From positions 115,778-179,777 of the forward strand of contig NZ_LXYO01000037.1 of assembly GCF_001650915.1 (NCBI RefSeq): DNA of 64,000 bases. Reading direction: 5' to 3'. A program made the translations under genes and the position numbers. Numbering within the stretch: position 1 is the stretch's first letter; each line of letters begins with the position of its first letter. Source of the stretch: Marinobacter sp. EhC06. GTDB lineage: Bacteria; Pseudomonadota; Gammaproteobacteria; Pseudomonadales; Oleiphilaceae. Under the pieces are notes generated by a model that had not been told where the DNA came from, ran no database searches, and saw only the letters and a list, made by a program, of their open reading frames with translations. Shown in pieces: positions 24,560 to 34,349 of this stretch.

Positions 24560-25678
24560 ATGTCGAACCAACGGGATTCACGCATGGCACTGCCTTCGGC
24601 CCAGCAAAACGGATACAAGAGCATTCTCGACAGCCTGACTACGGCTGTCCTGGTACTCGAAGATAGCCTGACTATCCGGTATCTCAACCCGGCCGCCGAA
24701 AGCCTGTTCGAAACCAGCATGACCCGTAGCCAGGGCCAGCCCTTCCAGGACATTCTGGTGGAGTCCGAAGACGCACTGAAAACCCTGTTTGCCGCCGTCC
24801 GGAACGGACAGTCCTACACCCGAAGAGAGGCCGAGTTTCTTCTCACAAGCGGCTCCCGACTTACGGTTGATTATTCGGTAACGCCTATAAGCCTGGAGCC
24901 GACAGAACTCCTGATCGAGATCCAGCCGAGAGACAGGCTGATGCGGATCAGCCGCGAGGAAGACATCATTTCCCAGCAGGAGACCACCCGCATTCTGGTC
25001 CGGGGCATGGCCCACGAGATCAAGAACCCCCTTGGGGGCATAAGGGGTGCGGCGCAGCTTCTTGACCGGGAACTCAATAGTGAAGACCAGCGGGAATACA
25101 CTCGGGTCATCATTGACGAGGCGGACCGCCTCAGAAGCCTGGTTGACCGGATGCTGGGCCCGAACAAGGCTCTGAAGCTGGCCCCGACCAACATTCATGA
25201 AATCCTCGAACGAGTGGGCACCCTGCTTGAGGCAGAAAGCAAAGGACGACTGAATTTCGAACGGGATTACGACCCCAGCATTCCAGAGTTCAAGGGCGAC
25301 AAGGAGCAACTGATCCAGGCGTTCCTGAATATCGCAAGAAACGCCATGGAAGCGGCCTTCGAAAACCAGGCGGGCCACAGTTCCGAGGAACCGCCTACGA
25401 TCACCTTCCGCACCCGCACCCTGCGTCAGTTCACCATTGGCAACCGACGCCATCGGCTGGTGTGCCGGGTCGACGTTATCGACAACGGCCCCGGCATACC
25501 GCCGGAGCTTCTACAGAATATTTTCTATCCGATGATCAGTGGCCGTGCCAGCGGCACCGGCCTGGGCCTCTCCATTACCCAAAGCATCATCGGCCAACAC
25601 CATGGACTGGTTGAATGCGAGAGCGAACCAGGCCGAACCGACTTCATCATCTTCCTGCCTCTGGAGGACACCCCATGA
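24560..25678 (+). CDS. ntrB: Nitrogen regulation sensor histidine kinase NtrB
   Basis: A 372-aa soluble PAS-HisKA-HATPase_c kinase that phosphorylates and dephosphorylates NtrC under control of PII. The PAS domain spans about residues 20-125. The phospho-acceptor histidine is in GMAHEIKNPLGGIRGA at about 150. N-box EAAFENQ, G1 DNGPGIPP and G2 GRASGTGLGLSI follow. The ATG at 24560 has a perfect GGAGGT 6 nt upstream; the longer GTG frame is rejected. Its stop overlaps ntrC by 4 nt (ATGA). An NtrC-type site lies upstream, so the pair is probably autoregulated. Confidence 0.96.
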   Translation: MSNQRDSRMALPSAQQNGYKSILDSLTTAVLVLEDSLTIRYLNPAAESLFETSMTRSQGQPFQDILVESEDALKTLFAAVRNGQSYTRREAEFLLTSGSRLTVDYSVTPISLEPTELLIEIQPRDRLMRISREEDIISQQETTRILVRGMAHEIKNPLGGIRGAAQLLDRELNSEDQREYTRVIIDEADRLRSLVDRMLGPNKALKLAPTNIHEILERVGTLLEAESKGRLNFERDYDPSIPEFKGDKEQLIQAFLNIARNAMEAAFENQAGHSSEEPPTITFRTRTLRQFTIGNRRHRLVCRVDVIDNGPGIPPELLQNIFYPMISGRASGTGLGLSITQSIIGQHHGLVECESEPGRTDFIIFLPLEDTP

Positions 25679-27102
25679 GCCAACCGGCAAACGTCTGGAT
25701 CATAGACGACGACCGTAGTATTCGCTGGGTGCTGGAGCGCGCCCTTAACCAGGCCGGTATGCAGCCCCGAGTTTTTGACAGTGGTGAAAGCATCATGATG
25801 CGGCTGGAACACGAACAGCCGGATGCCATCGTAAGCGATATCCGGATGCCGGGGGTCGACGGCATCACCCTGCTTTCCCAGATTGTGGACGTTCACCCGG
25901 ACGTGCCCGTGATCATCATGACCGCACACTCGGATCTGGAAAGCGCGGTGACCAGCTACCAGACCGGCGCGTTCGAGTACCTTCCCAAGCCGTTCGATGT
26001 GGATGATGCGGTAGCGCTCGTGAAACGGGCCATTGCCCACAGCCATGAAAAACGTGCCAGTGCTGAGCCTCAGGCCGAAATGGCCCAGCGTAACGCCGAA
26101 ATTATCGGTGAAGCGCCAGCCATGCAGGAAGTTTTCCGGGCAATTGGCCGGCTTTCCCACTCCAACATCACCGTTCTGATCAATGGCGAGAGCGGCACGG
26201 GCAAGGAGTTGGTGGCCCAGGCACTGCACAACCATAGCCCCAGGGCAAACCACCCATTCATTGCCCTGAACATGGCTGCTATTCCAAAGGACCTGATTGA
26301 ATCCGAACTGTTTGGCCACGAAAAAGGCGCCTTTACCGGCGCAGGCGCCGCCCGCCAGGGCCGCTTCGAGCAGGCCAACGGCGGCACCCTGTTCCTCGAT
26401 GAAATCGGTGATATGCCCGCCGACACCCAAACCCGCCTTTTGCGGGTTCTGGCCGATGGCGAGTTCTACCGGGTGGGTGGCACGACGCCTATCAAGGTGG
26501 ACGTACGCATCATCGCCGCAACACACCAGGATCTGGAAAAACTGGTGCAGGCGGGCACCTTCCGGGAAGACCTCTTCCACCGCCTGAACGTTATTCGCGT
26601 GCACCTGCCCAAGCTGGCCGAGCGCCGGGAAGACATCCCCCGCCTGATGCAGCACTTCCTGAAACGGGCCGCAAAAGAGCTGGCCGTAGAGCCGAAGATC
26701 CTCCGAGAAGAGGCCGAAGAATACCTTACTACCCTGCCCTGGCCGGGCAACGTCCGCCAGTTGGAGAACACCTGCCGCTGGCTGACCGTAATGGCCAGTG
26801 GCCGGGAGATCCACATTGATGATCTGCCGCCGGAACTGCTGCACCAAGCGGAGACTCCGACCACGGGAACGACCTGGCAGGAGGGTCTTAAAAACTGGGC
26901 CGAACAGGAACTCAAGCGGGGCAAGAAAGGCATTCTTGATACGGCCGTGCCGGAGTTCGAGAAAATCATGATCGAGACAGCCCTGAAGCACACCGGCGGC
27001 CGCCGCCGTGATGCCTCGATTCTGCTGGGTTGGGGGCGGAATACGCTGACCCGGAAGATCAACGAACTGGGGATGGATCATCCGGAGCACGAAGACGACT
27101 GA
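25675..27102 (+). CDS. ntrC: Nitrogen regulation response regulator NtrC
   Basis: A 475-aa sigma-54 activator. The receiver domain starts with VWIIDDDRS and has the phospho-aspartate near residue 54 (AIVSDIRMPG). The AAA+ domain has Walker A GESGTGKE, the sigma-54-contacting loop GAFTGA and Walker B LFLDEIGDMP. The C-terminal Fis-type helix-turn-helix includes GGRRRDASILLGWGRNTLTRKI. When phosphorylated by NtrB it activates RpoN promoters such as the one found before glnA. The ATG at 25675 overlaps the ntrB stop and has GGAGG upstream; the frame is open 20 codons further. Confidence 0.97.
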   Translation: MSQPANVWIIDDDRSIRWVLERALNQAGMQPRVFDSGESIMMRLEHEQPDAIVSDIRMPGVDGITLLSQIVDVHPDVPVIIMTAHSDLESAVTSYQTGAFEYLPKPFDVDDAVALVKRAIAHSHEKRASAEPQAEMAQRNAEIIGEAPAMQEVFRAIGRLSHSNITVLINGESGTGKELVAQALHNHSPRANHPFIALNMAAIPKDLIESELFGHEKGAFTGAGAARQGRFEQANGGTLFLDEIGDMPADTQTRLLRVLADGEFYRVGGTTPIKVDVRIIAATHQDLEKLVQAGTFREDLFHRLNVIRVHLPKLAERREDIPRLMQHFLKRAAKELAVEPKILREEAEEYLTTLPWPGNVRQLENTCRWLTVMASGREIHIDDLPPELLHQAETPTTGTTWQEGLKNWAEQELKRGKKGILDTAVPEFEKIMIETALKHTGGRRRDASILLGWGRNTLTRKINELGMDHPEHEDD

Positions 27103-27137
27103 CGATTGGCGAACCGCCGGGGTTCGTTGATGTTTTG

Positions 27138-27165
27138 GGGCAGGACTCAGGTCCTGCCCTTTTTT
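27138..27165 (+). terminator. Intrinsic terminator of ntrC
   Basis: GGGCAGGAC-TCAG-GTCCTGCCC is followed by TTTTTT. It ends on the stop codon of convergent mshQ (27164-27166), so it separates the two transcription units. Confidence 0.9.
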
Positions 27166-30100
27166 ATCGTTCCTGCCAGTAGATCACTCTGTCGTGGCCC
27201 CGATAGACGCCGAAGGTTGCCAGCCCAACCGGATCTTCGAGAGTGCCATCATCATTCCAATCAAACTCCAACCAGGCGTCGACATTCCAGAGCAACGAAT
27301 CGGTTCCACGGGTTCCGTTTGGCACAAGTTCCAGCGGCGCAGCCTCACCCATGGAGAAGGGGCCGCTTGAAGGCGCACTGGCACTGAGCGAATGATGGTT
27401 TGCCGAATTGGTCAAATCAGCTGTATTCCAGGTTGTGCAGCTATCGTCCACGTGGGTCATGAAACGGGATCCGTCCCAGTATTCAAGTCTGAACGGCATT
27501 GCCAGCGATCCAATGTTTTCAGGACCGTAGACATTTTCCAGAGCGAACCGGCCAAACCGGATATCGAACGCGGCCACCGGTGTGAACGGGTAGGGAGCAG
27601 CGGCGGCCGCGACACCATCAGAGTCAACCAGGCTGGTCACAGAAAATTCAAGCTGGGGAACGAATGGCGCAATCTGGGCATCAGTGGTTTTGTTATACGC
27701 GAAGCTGTCAGACGCAGAGAAATCATAACGCATCAATCCGGAGCCCAGAGAAGACACCGGAGCTGTGAGGCTGCCGCCAAACTCGGTTGGAGAGAGCGCC
27801 ATAAAAGCGCCAGCCCTGTCGACGGCTGCAGTGTCGGAGGTTGGATACAAGCGGTTGATATCAGATGCCACAAGCTTCTGGAAGCCAGTGAATGTGTAGT
27901 TCAGGGTGCGAGTTCCCTGCACAGAAAGCGGCTCAATGGTCAACGACGGCGTGACCAGCCAGTCAAAGGTCTCTCCGGTGTAAACAAAAGGAGAGCCTGT
28001 CGAGCACTGCGCTTCAAACTCGCCGGGGTCGACGGATACGCGAAAACGATCAGGATAAAAGCGTCCGATCGGCAGACTACTCCCACCGGGGACATCTCGC
28101 CCCAGATAGCTTCCCGGCACGGGAGAAGCCTCAAAACGGAAGACACCGACCTCCGAGACCTCTGTTCCCACAATTTCTTCTGCCGATGAGGACCTCGTAT
28201 GGGAATAGCTGACCGGCGATACGGAACCGGATGCCCCGCCAGCAGGTTGAACCAGCGTAGTGGACAACGGAATATCCAGTAATCGGAAGTTCGGCGTGAC
28301 CGGATTACCCTGGCACAGGTCACCATCACCACCCTGCTCCCAGCCTACAGCGGTAATCGAGAGATCAAACGACTGTCCGGCTTTCCTGAATGCAGGACAG
28401 GTCGAGTCTCCGGCCGGACAATCACCCGCCGATGTAACACAGAAGCCGGCTGGAACACTGACAAAGCTGTCTGCTCCCGGCATTTGCAAACCGTCATCGT
28501 TGGTTGCTGCTGAACCGAGATAGACGGCGTCGAGATTTATCAGGCCTGCATCGGGGTAGAGAACATCCACCTCTGCAATACCGCCAGCACCGAACTGAAG
28601 GCTGATCGGCGTGGCGTTCGACTGGCCGGATCCAACCGCCGTATTTTCAACGAACACCGGACGACTCTCGGGACGACCGGTCGGTCCCGGATCAACATAG
28701 GTCGACCAGAAATTCACCTCCCGCTGCACATTTTCAAACGCCGGAACGCAGGCGCCAGTCTGGTTATCCCGGCGCACGGCGCTTATCTGGATTGAGGTCG
28801 CTGGTTGGTGAGAAATCAGGTCTGGTATATCAAAGGCCAGACCCGCATCAAGGAAAGGTAGATCGCAAGCGGCGGCGGAAACGCTGCCGCCTCCATTATC
28901 ACAGAGAGTCTGGGTAAAGGCCTTCGTTGAAGGATTTGAGGATGCAATGGCCAGGCTCGCCGTTCCCGCCGTCGTGATCTGCAGTTGGCGGGTAGCCTGG
29001 CCGCCACTGAATGCGAAGCTGTCACCACCAACCCATCCCGAAGGGCTTAATGTCACGTCCACCGGGTCCGTGAAAAGCACGCTGCAATCGGCATTTTCAC
29101 AGGCCCTGACCGTTACTGTTTCCGGCTGACAGGTCAGTGCTGTGCCATCATGCACAAACTCGAAGTGATCAACCAACTTCCCGACGGGATTCAGCTTTTC
29201 TGCACAAAGCTGCAAATTGTCGAGCTCATGGATATTGGTGGAACCACCCGTTGAGCCAGTCAACGAAAGATAGAAATTCTGAGGGGTCACCGGTTGATTC
29301 GGAAAACTGCTCAGGTCCAGTTGAACAAGCTGTTGAAAGTTGTTGCCTGTTCCTGAAACATCCCTCTCGACGGAGACAATCGGACCAACACCGCCTCTCG
29401 AGTCAACAATAATCCGATAGCGGTGAGGTGTCGGATTATTACCGGGCTGGTCAATCCCCGGGTTCAGGGAGCCGGTCCCTCCGAGGTATTGGTAATTACT
29501 CTGGGCGGCACCACGGATTGCGACTGCGTCCCGAACAAAACCGATACCACCCACGCGCCCTTCAGTGGCGTTGGAAAAGTTTCCGAATTCGTCCAGACCA
29601 ATCCCGAGCCAACCGCCCGCGAAACCGGGATCGCCATTGTTGCGCTGGGCGTATCCAAGCGAGCCCCCGAAGCTCCCGGGCTGAGGGGTAACAGAGGCAT
29701 CCGACAGCACAATCGTCAGACCATCAGCACCATTGCCGCCGTACGCAAAATAGTCGAACTCAAGTCTCACATAGTTGTCCGCTCCCGGAATCAGATTCTG
29801 GAACGTTGCGGCTGTCGCCTGGTTCCCGGAGGCCTCTGTCATACGGAGACGACCGTTGACAACACCGGGTGTAAAGCTGCCGCTGGAAACATTGGTGATC
29901 CAGTCATCCGGCGACAGAGTGCCAGTACCAAAGGTATCGCCTGCGCAAGTCAATGGGGAGGAGCTGCCGTCAATGACAACATCATCAATGTGCCAGAAAT
30001 CGAAGTTACCACTATTGCCTGATTCCTGAACAAAACGTATCCGGAAATCACTGTGAAATGCATCGGGCGGCAGTGTGAAGACGACGTCACCGGACTCGCC

Positions 30101-31588
30101 ATTTGTCCCGTTACCGGGATATCGATCAATCGGTTCCCAATTGCCGGCATCATCAAGATACTCGATCCGAAGGTCTTCACCGCCATCCGGATCTTCACTG
30201 AAAGCATCATCACCCCGCCTCCACCAATAAGCGACGGTGCCCGATGTCAGCCCGGAAAGATCGATAGGCGCAAGCGTAACCTCGGCAAAGCCGCTGGAGG
30301 TATACAGAGAACGTACGGGACTCTTGCTGGTTTGCGCACTGATGCCGGCATCACCGCCGGACGCTGTCACCACAGACCAATCGGGGCCAAGGGAGCCGCG
30401 CTCGAAATCGTCGCAGAAAAGGGCCGTCACTGTTCTGCAGAACCCGCCCGTCTCTTCATTACCTACAACAAAAAAGGCTCCCGGATCAGAGAGGTTGTTG
30501 TAGTGGGTTCTCAACCAGCCACCAGAGCGGGGCAGTGAAGAGATTCGGACCTCATCAACGTCGCCATTCAGAATGGTTTCACCGTTGCCCTGAACGATGC
30601 CATAACCAGATCTATAGGGCTGAGACGTTACGTTGAGGGTTCTGCCTGCACAGTCGTTATCGGATGCAACCTGTTGCCCGTTAATGTAAGCACGAGTGGT
30701 GGTTCCGTCGAAACTGATGGCGTAGTGAGCCCACCCGGTACTTGCACTACCGCCATCGAACCAGGCCTCGGTGTTGCCGCAGGTCACGCCCCACGTAATA
30801 CCGTTGTTCTGCCTGACGGCAATTCGAAAAAAGTAGTTGGCACCCCAGCCAATAACATTACCTTTCCAGAGAATCGGGTGATGATCGCTTCCTGACTGGT
30901 TGCCGGATACCCTTGCCCAGGCTTCGGCAGTGAAACTCGTTGAAAGCCCCGGGTCACCGAAATCGAAAAATCGTACCGCCGGATCTTCAGATTGTCCGTT
31001 AGCGAACTGCCCCGGATGCGCTCTTGCACCGGCGACAATGCCATTATTGAGGTACGTCGGGTAGTTGTTGCCCTGCCCTAGCAGATCTCCATTATTCAGG
31101 TTGGCGGTCGAGTCTTCTAACGTGGTTTGCCGGTCCCCTGACTCTTCCAGGTGGTGAACCATCTGAAAGTCGTTGTCCCAAGTGCCTGCCGGACTCTCCT
31201 GGTTTCCCGCCGATGGGTTGCCGTAATAAAGGTAGAAACTGGAATTGGCGGATGCTGGCAGGGTTGGAATCCGGATCCACGCCACCAGCTCACCGGTATT
31301 TCCATCATAGCGCTCCAGCTCATGGTCAAGTTTGGTTCCATCCTCAAGGGCGAAAACAATGTCATCGCCGTCTGCTTGTGCGGAGCTGGCCAGATCTGAG
31401 TCTATTGCCCTGAACATAACGGTGAAATCTGACTGATCACCCACCACCTGGCTGGCCTGGATCTGGATCGCCTTGCGGTAATTCCAGTCAGGGTCAAACC
31501 AGGCGGCCTCAGAAACTGTTGTCCAGGCCAGTAAACCCAGTAGAAAGAATAAACGGGAAATTGGGCGGTCGGTTCTGGTCCACTTCAT
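27164..31588 (-). CDS. mshQ: MshQ-like giant lectin/adhesin of the MSHA locus
   Basis: A 1474-aa exported protein with a signal peptide (about 1-28, ending SEA). In order it shows a DUF2341 domain (WNYRKAI, about 30-135), a LamG/ConA-like jelly roll (about 180-370) and a second beta-sandwich rich in D/G (about 390-545). An L-type-lectin-like domain follows, with YGGNGADGLTIVL and GGWLGIGLDEFG (about 555-790). The long C-terminal region (about 860-1474), cysteine-containing, is of the DUF6701/MshQ type. It probably sits on the cell surface or pilus and binds glycans. The ATG overlaps the mshP stop by 4 nt. Vibrio mshQ is shorter and simpler; the lectin modules here are accessory. Domain borders are approximate. 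Confidence 0.85.
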   Translation of the reverse strand: MKWTRTDRPISRLFFLLGLLAWTTVSEAAWFDPDWNYRKAIQIQASQVVGDQSDFTVMFRAIDSDLASSAQADGDDIVFALEDGTKLDHELERYDGNTGELVAWIRIPTLPASANSSFYLYYGNPSAGNQESPAGTWDNDFQMVHHLEESGDRQTTLEDSTANLNNGDLLGQGNNYPTYLNNGIVAGARAHPGQFANGQSEDPAVRFFDFGDPGLSTSFTAEAWARVSGNQSGSDHHPILWKGNVIGWGANYFFRIAVRQNNGITWGVTCGNTEAWFDGGSASTGWAHYAISFDGTTTRAYINGQQVASDNDCAGRTLNVTSQPYRSGYGIVQGNGETILNGDVDEVRISSLPRSGGWLRTHYNNLSDPGAFFVVGNEETGGFCRTVTALFCDDFERGSLGPDWSVVTASGGDAGISAQTSKSPVRSLYTSSGFAEVTLAPIDLSGLTSGTVAYWWRRGDDAFSEDPDGGEDLRIEYLDDAGNWEPIDRYPGNGTNGESGDVVFTLPPDAFHSDFRIRFVQESGNSGNFDFWHIDDVVIDGSSSPLTCAGDTFGTGTLSPDDWITNVSSGSFTPGVVNGRLRMTEASGNQATAATFQNLIPGADNYVRLEFDYFAYGGNGADGLTIVLSDASVTPQPGSFGGSLGYAQRNNGDPGFAGGWLGIGLDEFGNFSNATEGRVGGIGFVRDAVAIRGAAQSNYQYLGGTGSLNPGIDQPGNNPTPHRYRIIVDSRGGVGPIVSVERDVSGTGNNFQQLVQLDLSSFPNQPVTPQNFYLSLTGSTGGSTNIHELDNLQLCAEKLNPVGKLVDHFEFVHDGTALTCQPETVTVRACENADCSVLFTDPVDVTLSPSGWVGGDSFAFSGGQATRQLQITTAGTASLAIASSNPSTKAFTQTLCDNGGGSVSAAACDLPFLDAGLAFDIPDLISHQPATSIQISAVRRDNQTGACVPAFENVQREVNFWSTYVDPGPTGRPESRPVFVENTAVGSGQSNATPISLQFGAGGIAEVDVLYPDAGLINLDAVYLGSAATNDDGLQMPGADSFVSVPAGFCVTSAGDCPAGDSTCPAFRKAGQSFDLSITAVGWEQGGDGDLCQGNPVTPNFRLLDIPLSTTLVQPAGGASGSVSPVSYSHTRSSSAEEIVGTEVSEVGVFRFEASPVPGSYLGRDVPGGSSLPIGRFYPDRFRVSVDPGEFEAQCSTGSPFVYTGETFDWLVTPSLTIEPLSVQGTRTLNYTFTGFQKLVASDINRLYPTSDTAAVDRAGAFMALSPTEFGGSLTAPVSSLGSGLMRYDFSASDSFAYNKTTDAQIAPFVPQLEFSVTSLVDSDGVAAAAAPYPFTPVAAFDIRFGRFALENVYGPENIGSLAMPFRLEYWDGSRFMTHVDDSCTTWNTADLTNSANHHSLSASAPSSGPFSMGEAAPLELVPNGTRGTDSLLWNVDAWLEFDWNDDGTLEDPVGLATFGVYRGHDRVIYWQER

Positions 31589-31998
31589 CTGACACGCACC
31601 TCAATTGTCCGGACAGCCCGATCAGGTCCGCTTCCACACTGCCCCGTACTGGCAATCGAAAAAACCGTGTTGCCACCGGGGCCACTGATGTTCTCTGTAA
31701 CGGATTCACAGCTCAGCACAGCGCTGCAACCATTGAGCGCTGATGCGGAAAAGGACAGGGGCGTTGTCAAAGCACTGCAATTACCCGCCTCAAGCACATC
31801 CCTCACGGCCACCTGCGCGCCGCTCTCGGCTGCATAGAATGCCCTCTGGGACTGAATCTGCAGGCTGACAGAGTCACCGCTGGCCTGCTGCAGTTGAGCC
31901 ATACCAATCACCAGAAGAGCCAGGACGGTGATAATGAACAAGGCAACGGGCAGACCAGCGCCGCCCTGATTAACCAGATTGCGAGGTTCAGGGTACAT
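31585..31998 (-). CDS. mshP: MSHA minor protein MshP
   Basis: A 137-aa inner-membrane protein with one N-terminal hydrophobic segment (LPVALFIITVLALLVIGM). It is a PilX-like opening, where type IV minor components have GxxxPVA followed by helix. It contains cysteines and the conserved pattern RAFYAAESGAQ seen in PilX/MshP proteins. The frame is open 21 codons upstream; the ATG at 31998 is chosen because the leader starts just before the hydrophobic part. It overlaps the end of mshO by 11 nt and the start of mshQ by 4 nt. Its family role is in pilus initiation or tip assembly. Confidence 0.85.
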   Translation of the reverse strand: MYPEPRNLVNQGGAGLPVALFIITVLALLVIGMAQLQQASGDSVSLQIQSQRAFYAAESGAQVAVRDVLEAGNCSALTTPLSFSASALNGCSAVLSCESVTENISGPGGNTVFSIASTGQCGSGPDRAVRTIEVRVR

Positions 31999-32773
31999 TG
32001 CGAATCTGAACCTCCTGGCTGATATCGGTAGTCTCACCAGAATCCGGATCCGCCAGCACAAAGTCGAACGACACCACCGCGCCTCGCTGCAGGCTTGGCG
32101 GCGTTACCTGGAAATTCAGCGAGTTGTTGGCCAGTGTCGCGGCCATGACTTCCCGATCCGGATAGCTCGACGGCAGGCCCGATGCGGGTGAGGCGTTGAT
32201 ACCGTAGTTCCGGTAGCGATACAGATACACCCCTACCTGACAAACAGAAACCGGCTCGCCCACAATATAAAATCGGCGCTCCGGCGACTGCGCCGAAAAA
32301 CGGTGTGTTGCCCCCGAATCGAAGGTAACGGTCACTGGCGAAGCACCGGAGGGCATAGTCGCCAGTGGCGAGATCGGCCCGGGACTGCCCGGGCTGTATA
32401 CGTCTGACCCGTAGCCATACACCACCACCCGCCCAGAGGCAGATGCTCCGGCTGGCAGTGGGACAGCCTGAAATGAATCCGGATTTGCACCCCGGGGAAG
32501 ATCGAGATAGTTGGAGGCGGCCAGGATAGGCATCCACTCAAGGCAGTTGCCACTTGAATTGGTTCTGATTGATGTTGGCAGTGCCTCCCGAACCTCGCGA
32601 CTGATCTGCTCGCTGATCACCACACCCGCCAGCGAACGCTGTTGCCGGGAGCTGACATCCAGTGCACCCTGCGTGGACAGACTGACAAAGCGGACCGAGA
32701 TCGTGGCCACAATGGCCAGCAATACGATCACTATGACAAGTTCAACGAGGGTAAAACCGCGATACCGATGCAT
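31988..32773 (-). CDS. mshO: MSHA minor pilin MshO
   Basis: A 261-aa pseudopilin with prepilin cleavage site RG/FTLVELVIVIVLLAI at residues 5-20, processed by a PilD-type peptidase encoded elsewhere. The body is longer than the major pilin, with cysteines that could pair. MshO is a minor, probably tip-complex subunit. The ATG at 32773 shares one nucleotide with the mshD stop (TGATG). Confidence 0.88.
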   Translation of the reverse strand: MHRYRGFTLVELVIVIVLLAIVATISVRFVSLSTQGALDVSSRQQRSLAGVVISEQISREVREALPTSIRTNSSGNCLEWMPILAASNYLDLPRGANPDSFQAVPLPAGASASGRVVVYGYGSDVYSPGSPGPISPLATMPSGASPVTVTFDSGATHRFSAQSPERRFYIVGEPVSVCQVGVYLYRYRNYGINASPASGLPSSYPDREVMAATLANNSLNFQVTPPSLQRGAVVSFDFVLADPDSGETTDISQEVQIRNVP

Positions 32774-33264
32774 CAGAAGTTGGCCCGGTATGCGGTGAAT
32801 GAAAAAGTCTGGTTGCCCGGGGCGGTGATCTCGAGATCAATCCGCTTGGCTTCATCTGTGGGCAAGCCAACTTCCGTTCCAGCGCAGGTAACAGCGATCG
32901 AGATGGAGAAACCGGAATAGCCACTCAGCGCAGAACCTGTGGCTGTCGATGGCGCCCCGGTAAGACCGTCGTAATCATCAACATCGTCAAAAGTGGCTCG
33001 GCCCTCGGAACCTTCCGGACCAATGGAACAGGCCCCCGAAAACTTGGGAAATCCGCCCTGGGGCGTCTGATCATCGTATTTCTGGGTCAGAATCTCATCC
33101 ATGTAGAGCTGGGCGAGCTTAACCGCGCGGGTCTGATTCAGCGGATCCGCGCTGCGCCCAGTGATGAGCGCGAACGCACCAACCACACCGGCAATGGCCA
33201 CACTGATAATCACGATTGTGATCACCAGCTCCACCAGGGTTGCGCCGGTTTGAGTAGACCTCAT
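32773..33264 (-). CDS. mshD: MSHA minor pilin MshD
   Basis: A 163-aa pseudopilin starting MRSTQTGATLVELVITIVIIS. The cleavage site reads TG/ATLVELV, with A instead of F at +1, which is allowed for minor pilins. The central region has FSGACS and ITCAG-like cysteines. The ATG at 33264 is preferred over the longer frame; it overlaps the mshC stop by 4 nt. Co-translation with mshC and mshO is likely. Confidence 0.87.
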   Translation of the reverse strand: MRSTQTGATLVELVITIVIISVAIAGVVGAFALITGRSADPLNQTRAVKLAQLYMDEILTQKYDDQTPQGGFPKFSGACSIGPEGSEGRATFDDVDDYDGLTGAPSTATGSALSGYSGFSISIAVTCAGTEVGLPTDEAKRIDLEITAPGNQTFSFTAYRANF

Positions 33265-33719
33265 GACTGGCAGCTCCCGGCGTATACCGCGCCCAATGAA
33301 CTGAGACACGTCTGGAAGGTACTGTCGCCCGAAAAAGTAAACTGCAGATTGGTGCCGGTTGAAGGCGCTCCTTTGCTGTCAAAGGTCAGCGTCAATGGCA
33401 ACCCGCCCGGTGCTGAAAGGCTGGTGCCCTCTCGGGCTATCTCGAAAGTACGTGGATTGCCGGAACCGGCACCCACGATAAATCGGAAACTATCTCCACC
33501 CTGCTCGATAGTGAGGGTGTTGGCGGGATTCCCCGCCAGAGCTGCCTGTTGAGCAAGCAGCGTGGCGGAGGCAAGTTGCTGGGTAGCCAGCAAGGGGGAG
33601 AAGGCCGAGCGGCTGGCGAACAGGCCAATGCCCACAGCGGAGAGGACTCCGATCAGGATGATGACCATTACCAGCTCTACCAGGGTAAATCCCGATAATC
33701 TCGGAACGCTGACCTCCAT
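33261..33719 (-). CDS. mshC: MSHA minor pilin MshC
   Basis: A 152-aa GspH/FimT-like pseudopilin with SG/FTLVELVMVIILIGVLSAVG near the N-terminus and a disulfide-capable C-terminus (TCLSSLG...GSCQS). Two ATGs are adjacent (33722 and 33719); the second is 5 nt from GGAG and is preferred. A further GTG at 33743 is poorer. It lies 106 bp downstream of the mshA stop, so it may get less transcript than the major pilin. Confidence 0.86.
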   Translation of the reverse strand: MEVSVPRLSGFTLVELVMVIILIGVLSAVGIGLFASRSAFSPLLATQQLASATLLAQQAALAGNPANTLTIEQGGDSFRFIVGAGSGNPRTFEIAREGTSLSAPGGLPLTLTFDSKGAPSTGTNLQFTFSGDSTFQTCLSSLGAVYAGSCQS

Positions 33720-33825
33720 CATTGCTCCTCTGGCAGGATTCACAGCTCAGCCACCCCTCTCAAATACTTAAGGCGAGCCCCAATCTGAAAAGACCCAGGC
33801 TACCGAAGCATTTGCCTATCGTGCT

Positions 33826-34308
33826 TTAGCTACAGGTATCGTCGCCGGTATATGTGGGGGGCGTAGATGCATCCGCAGCCGCCGTATAGATTACAGTACA
33901 ATCACTATCGATCGTGAACGTTGCTGTTCCCGGAGTACCACCAGCCGTTGCGGTGTAAGCAGGCGCATTGGAAACATCAATTTGTGCAGCAGATGTAATC
34001 CCACCGGCGGACGGAGCAGGATAACCAAACTCAAGATTTACGCTCGCGCCATCCAACGCTACTGAAGAAGTAGCCGCTGTTTGATCACAAGTTGAGCTCG
34101 CCAAACACGCTGCCCGTGTTATTGAGCTAGCGGACTTCATGGCTCCTAATATACCTTGCCGAGTGGCCGACTCAGCATCGCCACCAAAATCCGCAAACCG
34201 CGGCAAAGCAAACGCCGCCAAAATTCCCAGAATTACAATCACCATGACCAGCTCGATCAGGGTGAAACCTTTTTCTTTTCTTGCCGCAATGGCTGTCATC
34301 GCTTTCAT
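33826..34308 (-). CDS. mshA: MSHA major pilin MshA
   Basis: A 160-aa type IVa-like pilin. The short leader MKAMTAIAARKEKG precedes FTLIELVMVIVILGILAAFALPRF (shown only in part of its motif), with Glu5 of the mature protein present. Internal cysteines ACLASSTC and the C-terminal pair DSDC...DDTC can form disulfide loops that set surface properties. The ribosome-binding site CGGAG is 8 nt upstream. The fibre is used for attachment to surfaces and chitin and as a phage receptor in Vibrio. A 41-bp gap separates it from mshB. Confidence 0.92.
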   Translation of the reverse strand: MKAMTAIAARKEKGFTLIELVMVIVILGILAAFALPRFADFGGDAESATRQGILGAMKSASSITRAACLASSTCDQTAATSSVALDGASVNLEFGYPAPSAGGITSAAQIDVSNAPAYTATAGGTPGTATFTIDSDCTVIYTAAADASTPPTYTGDDTCS

Positions 34309-34349
34309 GGTATTACTCCGTTTTTATCGCCAATTGGCTTTGAGGTTTA

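Noticed and set aside
25525..27090. 521-codon minus-strand frame opposite ntrC
   Set aside because: Antisense shadow of a clear NtrC; no motifs.
27138..27165. Terminator for mshQ on the minus strand
   Set aside because: The tail on that strand is CAAAACATC, not T-rich, so only ntrC termination is claimed.
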